Part shown: positions 32,577 through 42,053 of the stretch, in pieces
How positions within the stretch are numbered: position 1 is the first letter of the stretch
Layout of the letters: every line of letters begins with the position of its first letter
From: SAR202 cluster bacterium
GTDB lineage: Bacteria; Chloroflexota; Dehalococcoidia; Lucifugimonadales; UBA6952
Assembly: GCA_009392515.1 (NCBI GenBank)
Contig: VFGE01000021.1
Location: 1-43,568 of the forward strand
Length of the DNA: 43,568 bases
Reading direction: 5' to 3'
Position numbers and translations under genes: made by a program
Notes under the pieces: model-generated
What the model saw: only the letters and a program-made list of their open reading frames with translations
Told to the model about the DNA's origin: nothing
The model's database searches: none

Positions 32577-33977
32577 CTACACTCCCCTTATTACGTTGTA
32601 AGAGTTTAAAGCAATTTCTCGAGTCTCTCTCAAATCCACAATTGGAAAAGGATATGTTTTACCTAATTCAACTGAAGATCTATTTAGAATTTCTTTAGAT
32701 GCTTCCCAGGGTTTAAACAAATAATTGTTTGGTAATAATGATAATTCAGGAACAAATCTACGTGTATATTCACCATTTATATCAAATTTTTCTCCCTGTA
32801 TGACGGGATTAAATATTCTGAAATATGGAGCAGCATCAGCTCCAGAACCTGCGACCCATTGCCAGCTTGCGCTATTATTTGCTAAATCGGCATCAACTAA
32901 ACAATCCCAAAACCAGTCTCGACCATAATGCCAATGAATTAAAAGATTTTTTACTAAAAAAGAGGCAACAATCATTCTTACTCTGTTATGAATATAGCCT
33001 GTTTGCCATAATTCTCTCATACCGGCATCAACAATTGGGTAACCTGTTTCTCCTTTGGTCCACGCTGAAAATAATTCATTATTAAATTTCCAAGGAAAAT
33101 CATCAAATTTTCTCTGGAAATTTATCTCATTCAAATTCGGAAAGTGGAAAAGGAGATAATTTGAAAATTCTCTCCAACCTAACTCACTTAAAAAGTGATC
33201 AACATCCTTATTAGGAATATTTTCAACTACTTCATACCATATTTGATTTGGAGAAATTTCTCCAAAATGTAAATGAGGAGATAAACGTGATACATTTTTT
33301 TTGAATGGATAATTCCTTTGGTCTTTATATCCATTTAAACCTGTATTTATAAAATTATGCATTTTATTTTTAGCAGCGACTTCACCTATCTCCCAGTGAT
33401 TATCTAATTTTTTATACCAATTTTCCAAAGGTAATAGACCTAGATCTTCTATATCATATTTTTTTTCTATTTTGAACAATTCAAAATTGTTAGGCATTAG
33501 AAATGGGTACCTTGGAATTTCGCTTTCTAAACAACCTTTTCTATAATACGGTGTAAATACCTTATATGGTGTTCCATCAGACTTTGTTATATGTTGTGGC
33601 TCCCATAGTAACGATCCATTGTATGTATTGGTAGAAATATTGTATTTTGCGAGTGTTTTCTGTATTTTATCATCTTGGAGAATTCTATAAGGTTCATAAG
33701 ATCGATTCCAATATACACTTTCTATATTATGTGTTTTGCATACTGCTGGTATAATTGATTCAGAATTTCCGGAAACAACATATAACTTATTATTAAGACT
33801 TTGATTCAATTTATGAAGAGAATTATATAACCACCACTTACTCGCAGCACCAATACTGATATTTGAATCATAAATATAAATAGGAAGTACAGACCCAGTA
33901 AGTGAAGCTTCATATAATCCAGGATTATCATTCAATCGTAAATCATTCCTGAACCAAAATAAAACTGTTTTGCTCAT
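32577..33977 (-). CDS. phrB: deoxyribodipyrimidine photolyase, class I
   Basis: Light-driven repair of cyclobutane pyrimidine dimers. The N-terminal FWFRNDLRLNDNPGL is the antenna-domain start of class I photolyases. The FAD domain shows LSPHLHFGEISP, GYPIVDAGMRELWQTGYIHN, the NRVRMIVASFLVK helix and NNSASWQWVAGSG, close to known CPD photolyases. The 466-residue length is typical. Cryptochrome or (6-4) photolyase is less likely from these motifs. The gene implies exposure to sunlight. It ends nine bases from tRNA-Ser. No clear ribosome site is seen. Confidence 0.95.
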   Translation of the reverse strand: MSKTVLFWFRNDLRLNDNPGLYEASLTGSVLPIYIYDSNISIGAASKWWLYNSLHKLNQSLNNKLYVVSGNSESIIPAVCKTHNIESVYWNRSYEPYRILQDDKIQKTLAKYNISTNTYNGSLLWEPQHITKSDGTPYKVFTPYYRKGCLESEIPRYPFLMPNNFELFKIEKKYDIEDLGLLPLENWYKKLDNHWEIGEVAAKNKMHNFINTGLNGYKDQRNYPFKKNVSRLSPHLHFGEISPNQIWYEVVENIPNKDVDHFLSELGWREFSNYLLFHFPNLNEINFQRKFDDFPWKFNNELFSAWTKGETGYPIVDAGMRELWQTGYIHNRVRMIVASFLVKNLLIHWHYGRDWFWDCLVDADLANNSASWQWVAGSGADAAPYFRIFNPVIQGEKFDINGEYTRRFVPELSLLPNNYLFKPWEASKEILNRSSVELGKTYPFPIVDLRETREIALNSYNVIRGV

Positions 33978-34262
33978 ATATAAAAAGAAAGGTTATTAAT
34001 TAACTGTTAGCATGAAAAGGGTTACAGGTTTAATAAAAACAAAGTAAATATTTATGATTTTTGCCACTTTTTACGATCAAAGTAAACCAATAACACTGTA
34101 TCTTTTATTATATAGTACTTTTCAATATAATTGAAATTTTGAAAAACAATGATTATGGTAGCATTAAAAGTAAGTAAAAATATTAATATAATGTCCGAAA
34201 AAGTTGTAGAGTAAATTAGTTTATACTAGCCAAGAACACAATTATCGTATAAAACTACTTAT

Positions 34263-35462
34263 ATGCTTTTTAAATCTTTCAAACAAAAAAACTTTCGTTA
34301 TTTCCTATTTGGTGAATCATTTCTTCAAATTGGAGACATTGCAGAAATGCTTGTACTCGCATGGGTAGTCCTAGAACGAACGGAAAATCCAGCCCTTCTT
34401 GGTATATTTGCGGCACTAAGGTTTTTAGGCACACTTGCATCTCCATTTTATGGAGTGTGGGTGGACAAGTATAATCATAAAGCTTTATTACTAATTGGTC
34501 GTTTTGTATTTGCTTTAATGTCGTTCATCCTTCTTGTTCTTGCGCTCACTAATCTATTAGAAATATGGCATTTATTCATAATTATCACTATATCAGGACT
34601 TGCGAGATCATTTAGAAATATTATGAGAGAGGTCCTAACTGCCGATGTTATACAACCAAACCTCTATGCTAATGCAATTGGATTAACTCGATCAACAACT
34701 GATTTAATGAATATACTTGGTCCACTCATGGGAGGATTTCTTTTAAAATATTATGGGATTTCTGCTTCATATATTTTAATCTTATCTGTGTATATAGGTT
34801 CTATGATATCTGGATATATGCTGACTTTACCAAAATCAAACTCTCGCGCAAATCAAATTTCCATGTGGGAAAATTTAAAAAAAGTCAGTAAGTATATAAA
34901 AATGAATCAAGTTATATGCGGACTTTTAATTATGGCTTTTATTGTAAACTTCACAATGTTATCTATGAAAGATGTATTACTAACAGTATTTGCTAAAGAA
35001 ATACTATATATTGGCCCTGATGGGCTAGGGACTTTAATTGCAAGTCTTTTTACTGGGGCATTTATAGGATCACTAAGTATAGCTGCATTTACAACATTTC
35101 AACGAGGTGGACGATTTTTATTAATATCATCTTTTCTCTGGCATTCATTAGGTATTTTGTTATTATTTACGACTAATGTAACTATATTTATGATGATTCT
35201 CTTCAGTATAGGTATATTTCAATCGTATGTTATGGTAACTATGGCAACTTTATTGATAAAAATAACACCAGCAAAAATGAGAGGAAGAGTAATGGGAGTT
35301 CGATCTTTAGCAATTTATGGATTGCCCCTAGGGTTATTAACAGCTGGTTTTATCTCAAACACATTTGGCGCCCCAACGGCAATGTTAATACAAGTAATCA
35401 TAGGATTATGTATTACAGCAATAGTTACCCTTTTTCTAAGAAAATTATGGTATGTAAAATAA
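34263..35462 (+). CDS. MFS transporter (MFS_3-like), 399 aa
   Basis: Twelve helices with KSFKQKNFRYFLFG at the N-terminus and GVWVDKYNHK in the loop between helices 2 and 3, as in the exporter at 26548-27789. The substrate is unknown. There is no ribosome site before the ATG at 34263, and a TATAAA at 34248-34253 would place the transcript start almost at the ATG, so the mRNA may be leaderless. The 285-base gap to the divergent photolyase gene shows no other feature. Confidence 0.85.
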   Translation: MLFKSFKQKNFRYFLFGESFLQIGDIAEMLVLAWVVLERTENPALLGIFAALRFLGTLASPFYGVWVDKYNHKALLLIGRFVFALMSFILLVLALTNLLEIWHLFIIITISGLARSFRNIMREVLTADVIQPNLYANAIGLTRSTTDLMNILGPLMGGFLLKYYGISASYILILSVYIGSMISGYMLTLPKSNSRANQISMWENLKKVSKYIKMNQVICGLLIMAFIVNFTMLSMKDVLLTVFAKEILYIGPDGLGTLIASLFTGAFIGSLSIAAFTTFQRGGRFLLISSFLWHSLGILLLFTTNVTIFMMILFSIGIFQSYVMVTMATLLIKITPAKMRGRVMGVRSLAIYGLPLGLLTAGFISNTFGAPTAMLIQVIIGLCITAIVTLFLRKLWYVK

Positions 35463-35553
35463 TAAATTTACTTGTTTTTTGAATCTTTCTTGTCTATGAT
35501 TCTGGAACACAAATAAGTAAGATTCATGAATAAAAATATAAGGAGAAGTAACT

Positions 35554-36093
35554 ATGTCTGAAAAAAGTAATATTACACCCGAAATGAAATCACATATTGG
35601 TGTGGCAAGTACTCCTGTTGAATCAAACATGGAAGCTAATATATCTGAGCACAGAAGATTTGTTCATGCAATTATGGATGAAGATCCGATATATTACGAT
35701 GAAGAGTTTGCAAAAACAACTCGATACGAAGGAATAGTATGTCCTCCATTATTCCCACTAAGTGTAAATCGCAGACCTCTTGGATCTAGTGATAATTTAA
35801 GTGAAGGCTTTAGAAAAAACCCTGAATTTGATGCACTTATGAGTGCTGTTGACGGCACTGGAGCAAAAATGGATTTATCACATATACCACGTATGTTAAA
35901 CGGAGGAAATGAAATTGAATTTTTCAAATATATGAAAATAGGTGAAAAAACATCCTCTGTAACAAAAGTTGTAGACATACTTGAAAAAGAAGGGCGCTCA
36001 GGCCCAATGGTATTTATAATTAGTGAAACAGAAGTACGAAATAATAAGGGAGAGTTATTATTAATTTCTCGAAGTACTGCTATTAGAAGATAG
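35554..36093 (+). CDS. MaoC-like dehydratase, FAS1-type N-terminal hot-dog domain, 179 aa
   Basis: A single hot-dog domain of the kind that forms the N-terminal half of MaoC-like hydratases: the HRRFVHAIMDEDPIYYDEEFA start and the GIVCPPLFPL loop are typical. The following gene supplies the second hot-dog half, and the two probably form a heterodimer acting as an enoyl-CoA hydratase. The substrate is unknown. AAGGAG precedes the ATG. Confidence 0.82.
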   Translation: MSEKSNITPEMKSHIGVASTPVESNMEANISEHRRFVHAIMDEDPIYYDEEFAKTTRYEGIVCPPLFPLSVNRRPLGSSDNLSEGFRKNPEFDALMSAVDGTGAKMDLSHIPRMLNGGNEIEFFKYMKIGEKTSSVTKVVDILEKEGRSGPMVFIISETEVRNNKGELLLISRSTAIRR

Positions 36094-36102
36094 GAGAAAA
36101 CA

Positions 36103-36585
36103 GTGACTACAGCAAATAAACAGGTTTATTTTGATGACGTAGAAGTAGGTATGGATATTCCAAATCTTATTAAGGGTCCAATGACGCAAGCTCATATAAT
36201 GAGGTGGAGCGCCTCTCAGGAAAACTGGCACCGTATACATTATGATCATCCCTTTTCTTTAGACCATGAAAAACTTCCAAATGTATTAATTAATGGCAGT
36301 TGGAAGCAACAAATTATGTGCCAATTAGTCAAAGACTGGGTAGGTTTAGAAGGTTGGTTGTGGAAAATTAGTTTTCAGCATAGATCTATGAATGTTCCTG
36401 GAGACTTGATTACAACTTGGGGGAAAGTCACAGATAAATACGAAAAAGACGGTATGGGAATTGTAGAATTAGAAATAGGGTTAAGAAATCAAGATAATGT
36501 AGAAGCATGTCCAGGTAAAGCTACCGCAGTTTTACCAATTAAGGGCGGTAATAAAATTCCTTATCCATTTCAACGCCCATCCTAA
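36103..36585 (+). CDS. MaoC-like dehydratase, C-terminal hot-dog domain, 160 aa
   Basis: The GTG start at 36103 is preceded by AGGAG, nine bases after the partner gene. The hydratase motif region reads ASQENWHRIHYDHPFSL, which contains an Asp-His pair where MaoC (R)-hydratases carry theirs (typically D-x-N-P-x-H). That position is altered here (W-H-R-I-H), so the exact catalytic residues are uncertain. With the gene at 35554 it should make a heteromeric enoyl-CoA hydratase. DUF445 follows 10 bases later. Confidence 0.82.
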   Translation: MTTANKQVYFDDVEVGMDIPNLIKGPMTQAHIMRWSASQENWHRIHYDHPFSLDHEKLPNVLINGSWKQQIMCQLVKDWVGLEGWLWKISFQHRSMNVPGDLITTWGKVTDKYEKDGMGIVELEIGLRNQDNVEACPGKATAVLPIKGGNKIPYPFQRPS

Positions 36586-36595
36586 ATTTTGATAT

Positions 36596-37297
36596 ATGAA
36601 TAAAAATAGATCTACAAATATAATTGCTTTACTTCTAATGGTGGGTGGATATTATTCACCATTTTATAGCAATATTATATTTACTACTGGTTTATTTTCA
36701 CTAGCTGGTGGGATAACTAATTGGCTTGCTGTGTATATGTTATTTGAAAAGATCCCACTAATTTATGGATCAGGAGTAATACCAAATCGATTCGAAGATT
36801 TTAAAATTGGTATAAAAAAATTAATTGTACAAGAGTTTTTTACTGAAGAAAGAGTAAATAATTTTTTTGCAGAATATGAAAATCTCTTATCGCCAGACAA
36901 TATTGCCAATAAAGTTGATTATGAACAAATATTTGAACATTTAAAAGATGGAATCGTAGAATCTTCATTTGGTGGAATGCTCGCTTTAGTGGGTGGAAAA
37001 AGTGCTTTAGATGTCCTTAAAGAACCTATCATAGAAAAACTTAAACTTGTCGTCAGCGATGTAATAGATAATCTTAAAACTGATGCCATAACTGATAATA
37101 TAACTACCAACTTGTTAGAAAAAATCGAAAGTATTATTGATACACGGTTAAACGAACTTACGCCAGAAATGGTTAAACAAATTGTACAAGATATGATAAG
37201 ACATCATCTTGGTTGGCTTGTAGTATGGGGTGGTGTTTTTGGGGGCCTTATCGGCTTAATAACGAGTGTGTTAAACACATCTATTTCATTATTTTAA
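36596..37297 (+). CDS. DUF445 family membrane protein, 233 aa
   Basis: The AGGITNWLAVYMLFEKIP motif near residue 37, followed by GSGVIPNRFEDFKIGI, is diagnostic of DUF445. One or two hydrophobic helices are at the N-terminus and one at the C-terminus, with a long helical cytoplasmic or extracytoplasmic middle. Function is unknown across the family. It starts 10 bases after the MaoC pair, so it may share that transcript without being functionally related. Confidence 0.85.
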   Translation: MNKNRSTNIIALLLMVGGYYSPFYSNIIFTTGLFSLAGGITNWLAVYMLFEKIPLIYGSGVIPNRFEDFKIGIKKLIVQEFFTEERVNNFFAEYENLLSPDNIANKVDYEQIFEHLKDGIVESSFGGMLALVGGKSALDVLKEPIIEKLKLVVSDVIDNLKTDAITDNITTNLLEKIESIIDTRLNELTPEMVKQIVQDMIRHHLGWLVVWGGVFGGLIGLITSVLNTSISLF

Positions 37298-37305
37298 AAA
37301 ATAAT

Positions 37306-37470
37306 TTATTTAACATTTTTGCTTTTAGGTTTTACTTCATGATAATTTGCAGGATCAATCATTAAGTGTCCAACTTCAGCAGACTCATAACCCATTGAAT
37401 TTGGATCATATAACTCATCCTTGTTCTTTTCTTTCTTATCTTTGTTATTATCTTTTGATCGATTATTCAT
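37306..37470 (-). CDS. small hydrophilic protein, 54 aa
   Basis: From ATG at 37470 to TAA at 37306-37308. The N-terminal third is a Lys/Asp/Asn-rich charged tail; the rest (YDPNSMGYESAEVGHLM, then PANYHEVKP) has a balanced, protein-like composition with no membrane segment. A TATAAT on the minus strand at 37506-37511 could be its -10. The ribosome site is weak. No family recognised. It is convergent with DUF445, eight bases away. Composition and placement favour a genuine short gene. Confidence 0.55.
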   Translation of the reverse strand: MNNRSKDNNKDKKEKNKDELYDPNSMGYESAEVGHLMIDPANYHEVKPKSKNVK

Positions 37471-37541
37471 TTATCTTAATATTTGATGTGTGGTTTATAG
37501 TCTCTATTATACACTACTTGAAAAATATCTAATTAAGAGTA

Positions 37542-37550
37542 TGCTACAAA
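37542..37550 (+). promoter_or_regulatory. possible extended -10 of the flavoprotein gene
   Basis: TG (37542-37543), one base, TACAAA (37545-37550), 26 bases before the ATG at 37577. The only -35-like TTGAAA (37518-37523) is too far away at 21 bases, so the extended -10 would carry the activity. Confidence 0.35.
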
Positions 37551-37576
37551 ATACTAATAAAACAGGATAGTAAAAT

Positions 37577-38698
37577 ATGATAAATACGAATTTAAATGTA
37601 GATGAAATAACTCAAAAAATTGCTGAACAATCCCCGAATATAAATGCAGATAGAAAAATCCCAGATCAATTGATCGATGAAATGGCACAAAAAGGATTTT
37701 TCAGACTTCTTATACCAAAAACATATAAAGGTGAAGAAATTGATTACCTAGACTACCTAGCTCTTGTACAAGAAATATCTAAAGCTGATGGTAGTATGGG
37801 GTGGTGCTTTAATCAGAATAATATTCTATCAACAAATGCCGCTATTATGCCGAAAACATTAGCTGAAGAAATTTGGAGTGATCAAAGAGCGATTTTATGT
37901 AATGGCCCAACACAATATGCTAATGCAATTCCAACTGAAGGTGGATATAGATTAACAGGAAGATGGAATTTCAGTAGTGGGTCTCAACACGCTACATGGG
38001 TTATTGCGATTTCAACAATTGAAAATAAAGACCCGACAAAAAAACTTAATATGATGATACCTCAAAAAGATGTGAATTTTTTTGATGTTTGGCAGGTAAA
38101 TGGACTAAAAGGAACAGGAAGTTTTAGTTTTGAAGTTAACGACTTCTTTGTACCTGAAAAATATACATTTCCCGAATTTAATGAAACTGAAGAAAAAGGT
38201 GGCCTTTATGTAATACCAAAGAATTTACTCTTTGCTTCGGGGTTTGCATCTGTAGCTCTAGGTGTTGCAAGAGGTGCTTTAGACAAAGCAATTGAAATAT
38301 CAAAAACAAAAGTTCCTCAAGAACAAAAATTACTGCAAGAGCAATCAGCAACACAGCGTGAGATAGGACAAGCAGAGGCATTATGGGGGGCTTCAAATGC
38401 TTTTGTTTTACAAAAAGCAGAACATGTATGGAGCCATGCACAAAAGCATGGGAAACTTGAAACAAAAGATCGTATAGAATTAAGACTAGCAAGTACACAC
38501 GCTATAAGACAATCAGCAGAAGTTGTAAATATGGCGTACACAATCTGTGGAGCAAGTTCCATATTTGAAGGGAATCCAATTCAAAGAAAATTTCAAGACG
38601 CACATGCTATAACTCAACAAATTCAAGGTCGTTTATCTCATTATGAAACGGTAGGACAATTCTTTCTAGGGTTAGAACCCCAAGGAAGAATGTTTTAA
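37577..38698 (+). CDS. acyl-CoA dehydrogenase-family flavoprotein (group D monooxygenase-like), 373 aa
   Basis: The N-terminal helical domain (ADRKIPDQLIDEMAQKGFF, RLLIPKTYKGEE), the beta domain with LTGRWNFSSGSQHATWVI, and a C-terminal four-helix domain are those of acyl-CoA dehydrogenases. The subset with GSMGWCFNQ and SSGSQHA resembles two-component flavin monooxygenases such as DszC or HpaB-like enzymes more than classical dehydrogenases. I do not see the catalytic Glu position clearly. The substrate is unknown. Neighbouring MaoC and enoyl-CoA hydratase genes suggest organic-acid or aromatic catabolism. Confidence 0.8.
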   Translation: MINTNLNVDEITQKIAEQSPNINADRKIPDQLIDEMAQKGFFRLLIPKTYKGEEIDYLDYLALVQEISKADGSMGWCFNQNNILSTNAAIMPKTLAEEIWSDQRAILCNGPTQYANAIPTEGGYRLTGRWNFSSGSQHATWVIAISTIENKDPTKKLNMMIPQKDVNFFDVWQVNGLKGTGSFSFEVNDFFVPEKYTFPEFNETEEKGGLYVIPKNLLFASGFASVALGVARGALDKAIEISKTKVPQEQKLLQEQSATQREIGQAEALWGASNAFVLQKAEHVWSHAQKHGKLETKDRIELRLASTHAIRQSAEVVNMAYTICGASSIFEGNPIQRKFQDAHAITQQIQGRLSHYETVGQFFLGLEPQGRMF

Positions 38699-38805
38699 TA
38701 TTTTCCAAAATATAATATTGCATTATATTTCAATATTCATACCAAATTACTGCATTTATATAAATAATTAATACATTAAATATAAAATTATATTGCATTT
38801 ATTTT

Positions 38806-40053
38806 ATGAATCAATTTAGCACTTTTTTAATTAAGATAACCCCGTTTTACTACGGATGGATAATACTTTTATCATCCGGTTTTGCAACAATTGCAGCATG
38901 TGCTGCTGCTGCATTAACTTTATCTGTTTTTGTGACACCAATGGCTAATGAACTCGGTTGGAGTAGAACATTGATTATAGGTGCACCAACAATAGCTGGA
39001 TTAATAGCCATTGCAGTTGCACCAATTAGTGGATGGATAATTGATCGTAAAGGTGACAAATTTGTCTTATCTATATCATTACTAATAATGGGTATATCAC
39101 TTATATTCTTAAATTATTGGATTACACCACTAAGTTTTTATATTTTATTCGGAATCGCTCGTTTACTCTTTGTAGCGCCAATTATGAATTCTGGTACAAC
39201 AGTGATTTCGCGCTGGTTTATACGAAGAAGAGGCAGAGCGAACGGTATATCTATACTTACAACATCTATAGGTATGGGATTAATTCCAGTATACTCACAA
39301 TTTTTAATTGATACGGTAGGATGGAGAGAAGCATGGTTATGGTTAGGGATATCAGTATGGATAATAGGAGCGATCCCTTCCCTTTTGTTTATTATATCTA
39401 AACCCGAAAACTTCGATATAAACCCAGATCCTATTAATACAACTAATGAACAATACAATGATATTGAAACCTCAGGATCATGGACCTTAAAAGAATCGTT
39501 GTCTTCACCGATACTGTGGATCCTATGTACTAATATGTTGCTGTTATCATTTGTACATACAAGTGTAAATTTTCATATTTCTGCATTATTAGTCGCCAAT
39601 GGATTACAACCTATGACAGCTGCTTTTGCAATTACAGTTTTAGCTATAGGTACAGGTTTAGGCGGATTATTATGGGGGATTATTTCTGAAAAAATGAAAT
39701 CAAACATTCGAGGTAGCTTAACTGCAGTTTTTACTGGTACAGGTGCATTAATATTTCTATTTGCTGATAATACAGCTATGGCATTTTCTGCAGCTCTTAT
39801 ATTTGGATTTGGACTTGGAGGTACCTGGACAATAGCACTTATTACCCTGCCAAATTACTTCGGAAGAGTCGCAATAGGTTCTATCAGAGGTGTAGGAGAC
39901 CTGTTTATGAATGCAGGAATGGCATTAGGAGGATTAAGTTCAGGCATAATATATGATCTAACCCAAAGTTACGATCTTGTCTTTCCATTACTTACCATAA
40001 TAGCTGTTATTTCAGCTATTTCCTTACTGTTTACTAAAGAGCCTAAAAAATAA
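38806..40053 (+). CDS. MFS transporter, monocarboxylate/oxalate-formate antiporter-like, 415 aa
   Basis: Twelve helices beginning FYYGWIILLSSGFATIAA and with SGWIIDRKGDKF between helices 2 and 3, typical of the OFA/monocarboxylate branch of the MFS. It would take up small organic acids. A partly AT-only hairpin upstream (38710-38728) separates it from the flavoprotein gene. There is no visible ribosome site. It is convergent with the TPR lipoprotein gene. Confidence 0.85.
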   Translation: MNQFSTFLIKITPFYYGWIILLSSGFATIAACAAAALTLSVFVTPMANELGWSRTLIIGAPTIAGLIAIAVAPISGWIIDRKGDKFVLSISLLIMGISLIFLNYWITPLSFYILFGIARLLFVAPIMNSGTTVISRWFIRRRGRANGISILTTSIGMGLIPVYSQFLIDTVGWREAWLWLGISVWIIGAIPSLLFIISKPENFDINPDPINTTNEQYNDIETSGSWTLKESLSSPILWILCTNMLLLSFVHTSVNFHISALLVANGLQPMTAAFAITVLAIGTGLGGLLWGIISEKMKSNIRGSLTAVFTGTGALIFLFADNTAMAFSAALIFGFGLGGTWTIALITLPNYFGRVAIGSIRGVGDLFMNAGMALGGLSSGIIYDLTQSYDLVFPLLTIIAVISAISLLFTKEPKK

Positions 40054-40070
40054 TTGCAGTAAAAATCAAA

Positions 40071-40832
40071 TTAATATAGTAAACAAGGGTTTTTTGTTAA
40101 TCCACTCGAAAGAGTAGTTGCTTGAGAAAAATCATCAGTTGCTTCAGTTTCTTTTCCAGTACTTAAATATACTAATGATCGACCTTTATGTGCTTCAGAT
40201 AGACAAATATCTTCTGTTGGTTTGGAATCTATATAAGTTGTCAAATCCTCTAATGCTTTTGTATATTCTTGTCGTTCATAATATGCCAATCCACGATATA
40301 AATATGCTTTTTTGCTCGTGTGGCCAAATTCAGTTGTATCAAAATCAGTACCATTTATAATACCCGAAAACAAACTTACAACCTCTTTATAATTTTTCCC
40401 TTTGTATGCGCTAATCCCTCTTTCATATCTTTGCTTCATAGTCATTTCGAGATTATTAGCATTATCTCCTCTAGGTCCTCTATTCATATTATTAGGCCGA
40501 TTCATTTGAGGATTACCCATAGGAGGCATAACATTAGGCATTGGTCCCATATCTTGTACTACCGGAAACATTCCATGATTCATTTCATCCAAACGCATAT
40601 GTAATTCATTCATTCTCTCAAATATATGATGAATATCTTCTCGCATTTCTTCTATTGCTTTTTCGTGATCATTTCCTCTTCTATTATCATATTCACGATC
40701 TTCAAAATTCTGTTTGTTTTCATTACTAGCTGGCAATGTGGCATTACCATCTGAATCACTAGTAGTAGTGAGTCCACAACCCATTACAAATAACGAAAGT
40801 ACAGTTATTGGTAATATTCTAAATATATTCAT
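40071..40832 (-). CDS. TPR-like lipoprotein with Met/Pro/Asn linker, 253 aa
   Basis: The ATG at 40832 has AAGGGTGG at good spacing; an in-frame GTG three codons earlier overlaps it. The signal ends VMGC, so Cys19 is lipidated. Residues 55-90 form a charged coiled coil (His/Met/Glu/Arg-rich) and 84-116 a Met/Pro/Asn linker. Residues 130-240 contain two or three TPR-type helical pairs (RYERGISAYKGKNYKEV, YLYRGLAYYERQEYTKALEDL). It is probably an extracytoplasmic scaffold. The Met-rich linker resembles that of the lipoprotein at 30009-31439. Confidence 0.75.
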   Translation of the reverse strand: MNIFRILPITVLSLFVMGCGLTTTSDSDGNATLPASNENKQNFEDREYDNRRGNDHEKAIEEMREDIHHIFERMNELHMRLDEMNHGMFPVVQDMGPMPNVMPPMGNPQMNRPNNMNRGPRGDNANNLEMTMKQRYERGISAYKGKNYKEVVSLFSGIINGTDFDTTEFGHTSKKAYLYRGLAYYERQEYTKALEDLTTYIDSKPTEDICLSEAHKGRSLVYLSTGKETEATDDFSQATTLSSGLTKNPCLLY

Positions 40833-40854
40833 AAATGCCACCCTTAAAAATTAT

Positions 40855-41637
40855 TTATCTTCCTTCATATTTAGGCTCTCTTTTTTCGGCAAAAGCCTTT
40901 GGTCCCTCTATTGCATCTTTTGTATATTTAGTTAAAACACCTACAGTACTTGCATATTTCACAGCGTTTGGCGTATCCATAGAAATACCATTTACTACAG
41001 ATTCTTTTATAGCCCGCACAGCAATTGGTGCTAATTTGGCAAGTTCTTTAGCAACTTCGAGTGCTCGTGCTTTAACCTGATCTAATGGTACGACTTCATT
41101 AATTAAACCTGCTAAATGAGCCTCTTCTGACCCAAAAACTTTACCCATCATCAACCATTCCATAGCCTTAGCATAAGGTACTTGCCTTGGTAATAAACCT
41201 AAAGCTGGTCCAGCACCACTAAACCCCCTCAACACTTCAGCATAACAAAATGTAGCGGAATCAGCACAAATACGTATATCTGTTGCCTCGCACATAAGAT
41301 TCATAGCTGCTGCATAACAATATCCATTAATTGCTGCAACGACTGGCTTATAAAATTCGGGAGCCCAGCCCCTTGGTTGTTCAGGCCACCAAAAAGATTC
41401 ACCAAAATCCTCAGATTCTCTAGTTGCCATGTGAATTAAATCTGCACCTGCAGAAAAAGCTCTATCTCCTGCACCAGTTAAAACTACTGATCGTATATTT
41501 CGATCACGATTCGCTTTATTAAATGTTTCTCTCAATAATTTAATTAAATCTGGATTCATCGCATTATGTTTTTCTGGGCGATTCAAGGTAATAATTGCTA
41601 CATGTCCATCAATTTCATATAAGACTTCATCTGACAT
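40855..41637 (-). CDS. enoyl-CoA hydratase/isomerase family protein, 260 aa
   Basis: The crotonase fold is shown by ITLNRPEKHNAM (16-27), the oxyanion segment FSAGADLIHMA (61-71), NGYCYAAAMNL (104-114) and YAEVLRGFSGAGP, where Glu134 aligns with the family's PE(I/V) position. The usual NGxAxGGG is altered (Ala replaces Gly), so activity may differ from classical hydration. AGGAGG precedes the ATG at 41637. It follows the HEPN gene by 17 bases and may share its transcript. Confidence 0.9.
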   Translation of the reverse strand: MSDEVLYEIDGHVAIITLNRPEKHNAMNPDLIKLLRETFNKANRDRNIRSVVLTGAGDRAFSAGADLIHMATRESEDFGESFWWPEQPRGWAPEFYKPVVAAINGYCYAAAMNLMCEATDIRICADSATFCYAEVLRGFSGAGPALGLLPRQVPYAKAMEWLMMGKVFGSEEAHLAGLINEVVPLDQVKARALEVAKELAKLAPIAVRAIKESVVNGISMDTPNAVKYASTVGVLTKYTKDAIEGPKAFAEKREPKYEGR

Positions 41638-41654
41638 ATAATTCCTCCTATGTT

Positions 41655-42053
41655 TTAACTATTTTCAATTCTTTCAATTACAAACTTAATAACTTCTTCA
41701 GCTATTTCTATTGCCTTAGAAGACTCATCTTGGGTGAAAATATCTGAAGAAATACCACTAGGTATCTGTGAAGGATATCTAGTAAGAAAGTAATATTTAT
41801 CAAGTAATACCGCTACAGATTTTATCATTTCAAATGTAGTATCAAAATTTGTAGCATCTTCGCATAAATCCGCAAGAGAATGACCCCAAACATCTTCTGC
41901 TCCTTTACCATAAAGATATGCTGTCAAAATTTTTTCTCCTGATTGTTGAGATATAAAACATCCCCAGTTATAAAAACCAGATTGGTGATTTGATTTTGCG
42001 CAATCTAAATCTGCTTGTGCTTGTCTTATCCAACGATCCTGTTCAAACTTCAT
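41655..42053 (-). CDS. HEPN-domain protein, 132 aa
   Basis: A four-helix HEPN domain: WIRQAQADLDCAK at the start, CFISQQSGEKILTAYL, and the YYFLTRYPSQIP segment near the end are characteristic of the PF05168-type group. The RxxxxH RNase motif of toxic HEPN proteins is not seen; here the Arg is in RYP. I place the start at the ATG at 42053, with GAAGG eight bases upstream and an 11-base overlap with the nucleotidyltransferase-like gene. The pairing is typical of HEPN/MNT modules, but the missing motif argues against a classical toxin. Confidence 0.82.
   Translation of the reverse strand: MKFEQDRWIRQAQADLDCAKSNHQSGFYNWGCFISQQSGEKILTAYLYGKGAEDVWGHSLADLCEDATNFDTTFEMIKSVAVLLDKYYFLTRYPSQIPSGISSDIFTQDESSKAIEIAEEVIKFVIERIENS

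Noticed and set aside
33978-34262. Short ATG frames between photolyase and the MFS gene
   Set aside because: They are under 30 codons, have no ribosome sites and show no protein-like pattern.
38710-38728. An ATATAAT/ATTATAT hairpin after the flavoprotein gene as a terminator
   Set aside because: The stem is only seven A-T pairs and no proper T tract follows; it is too weak to call.
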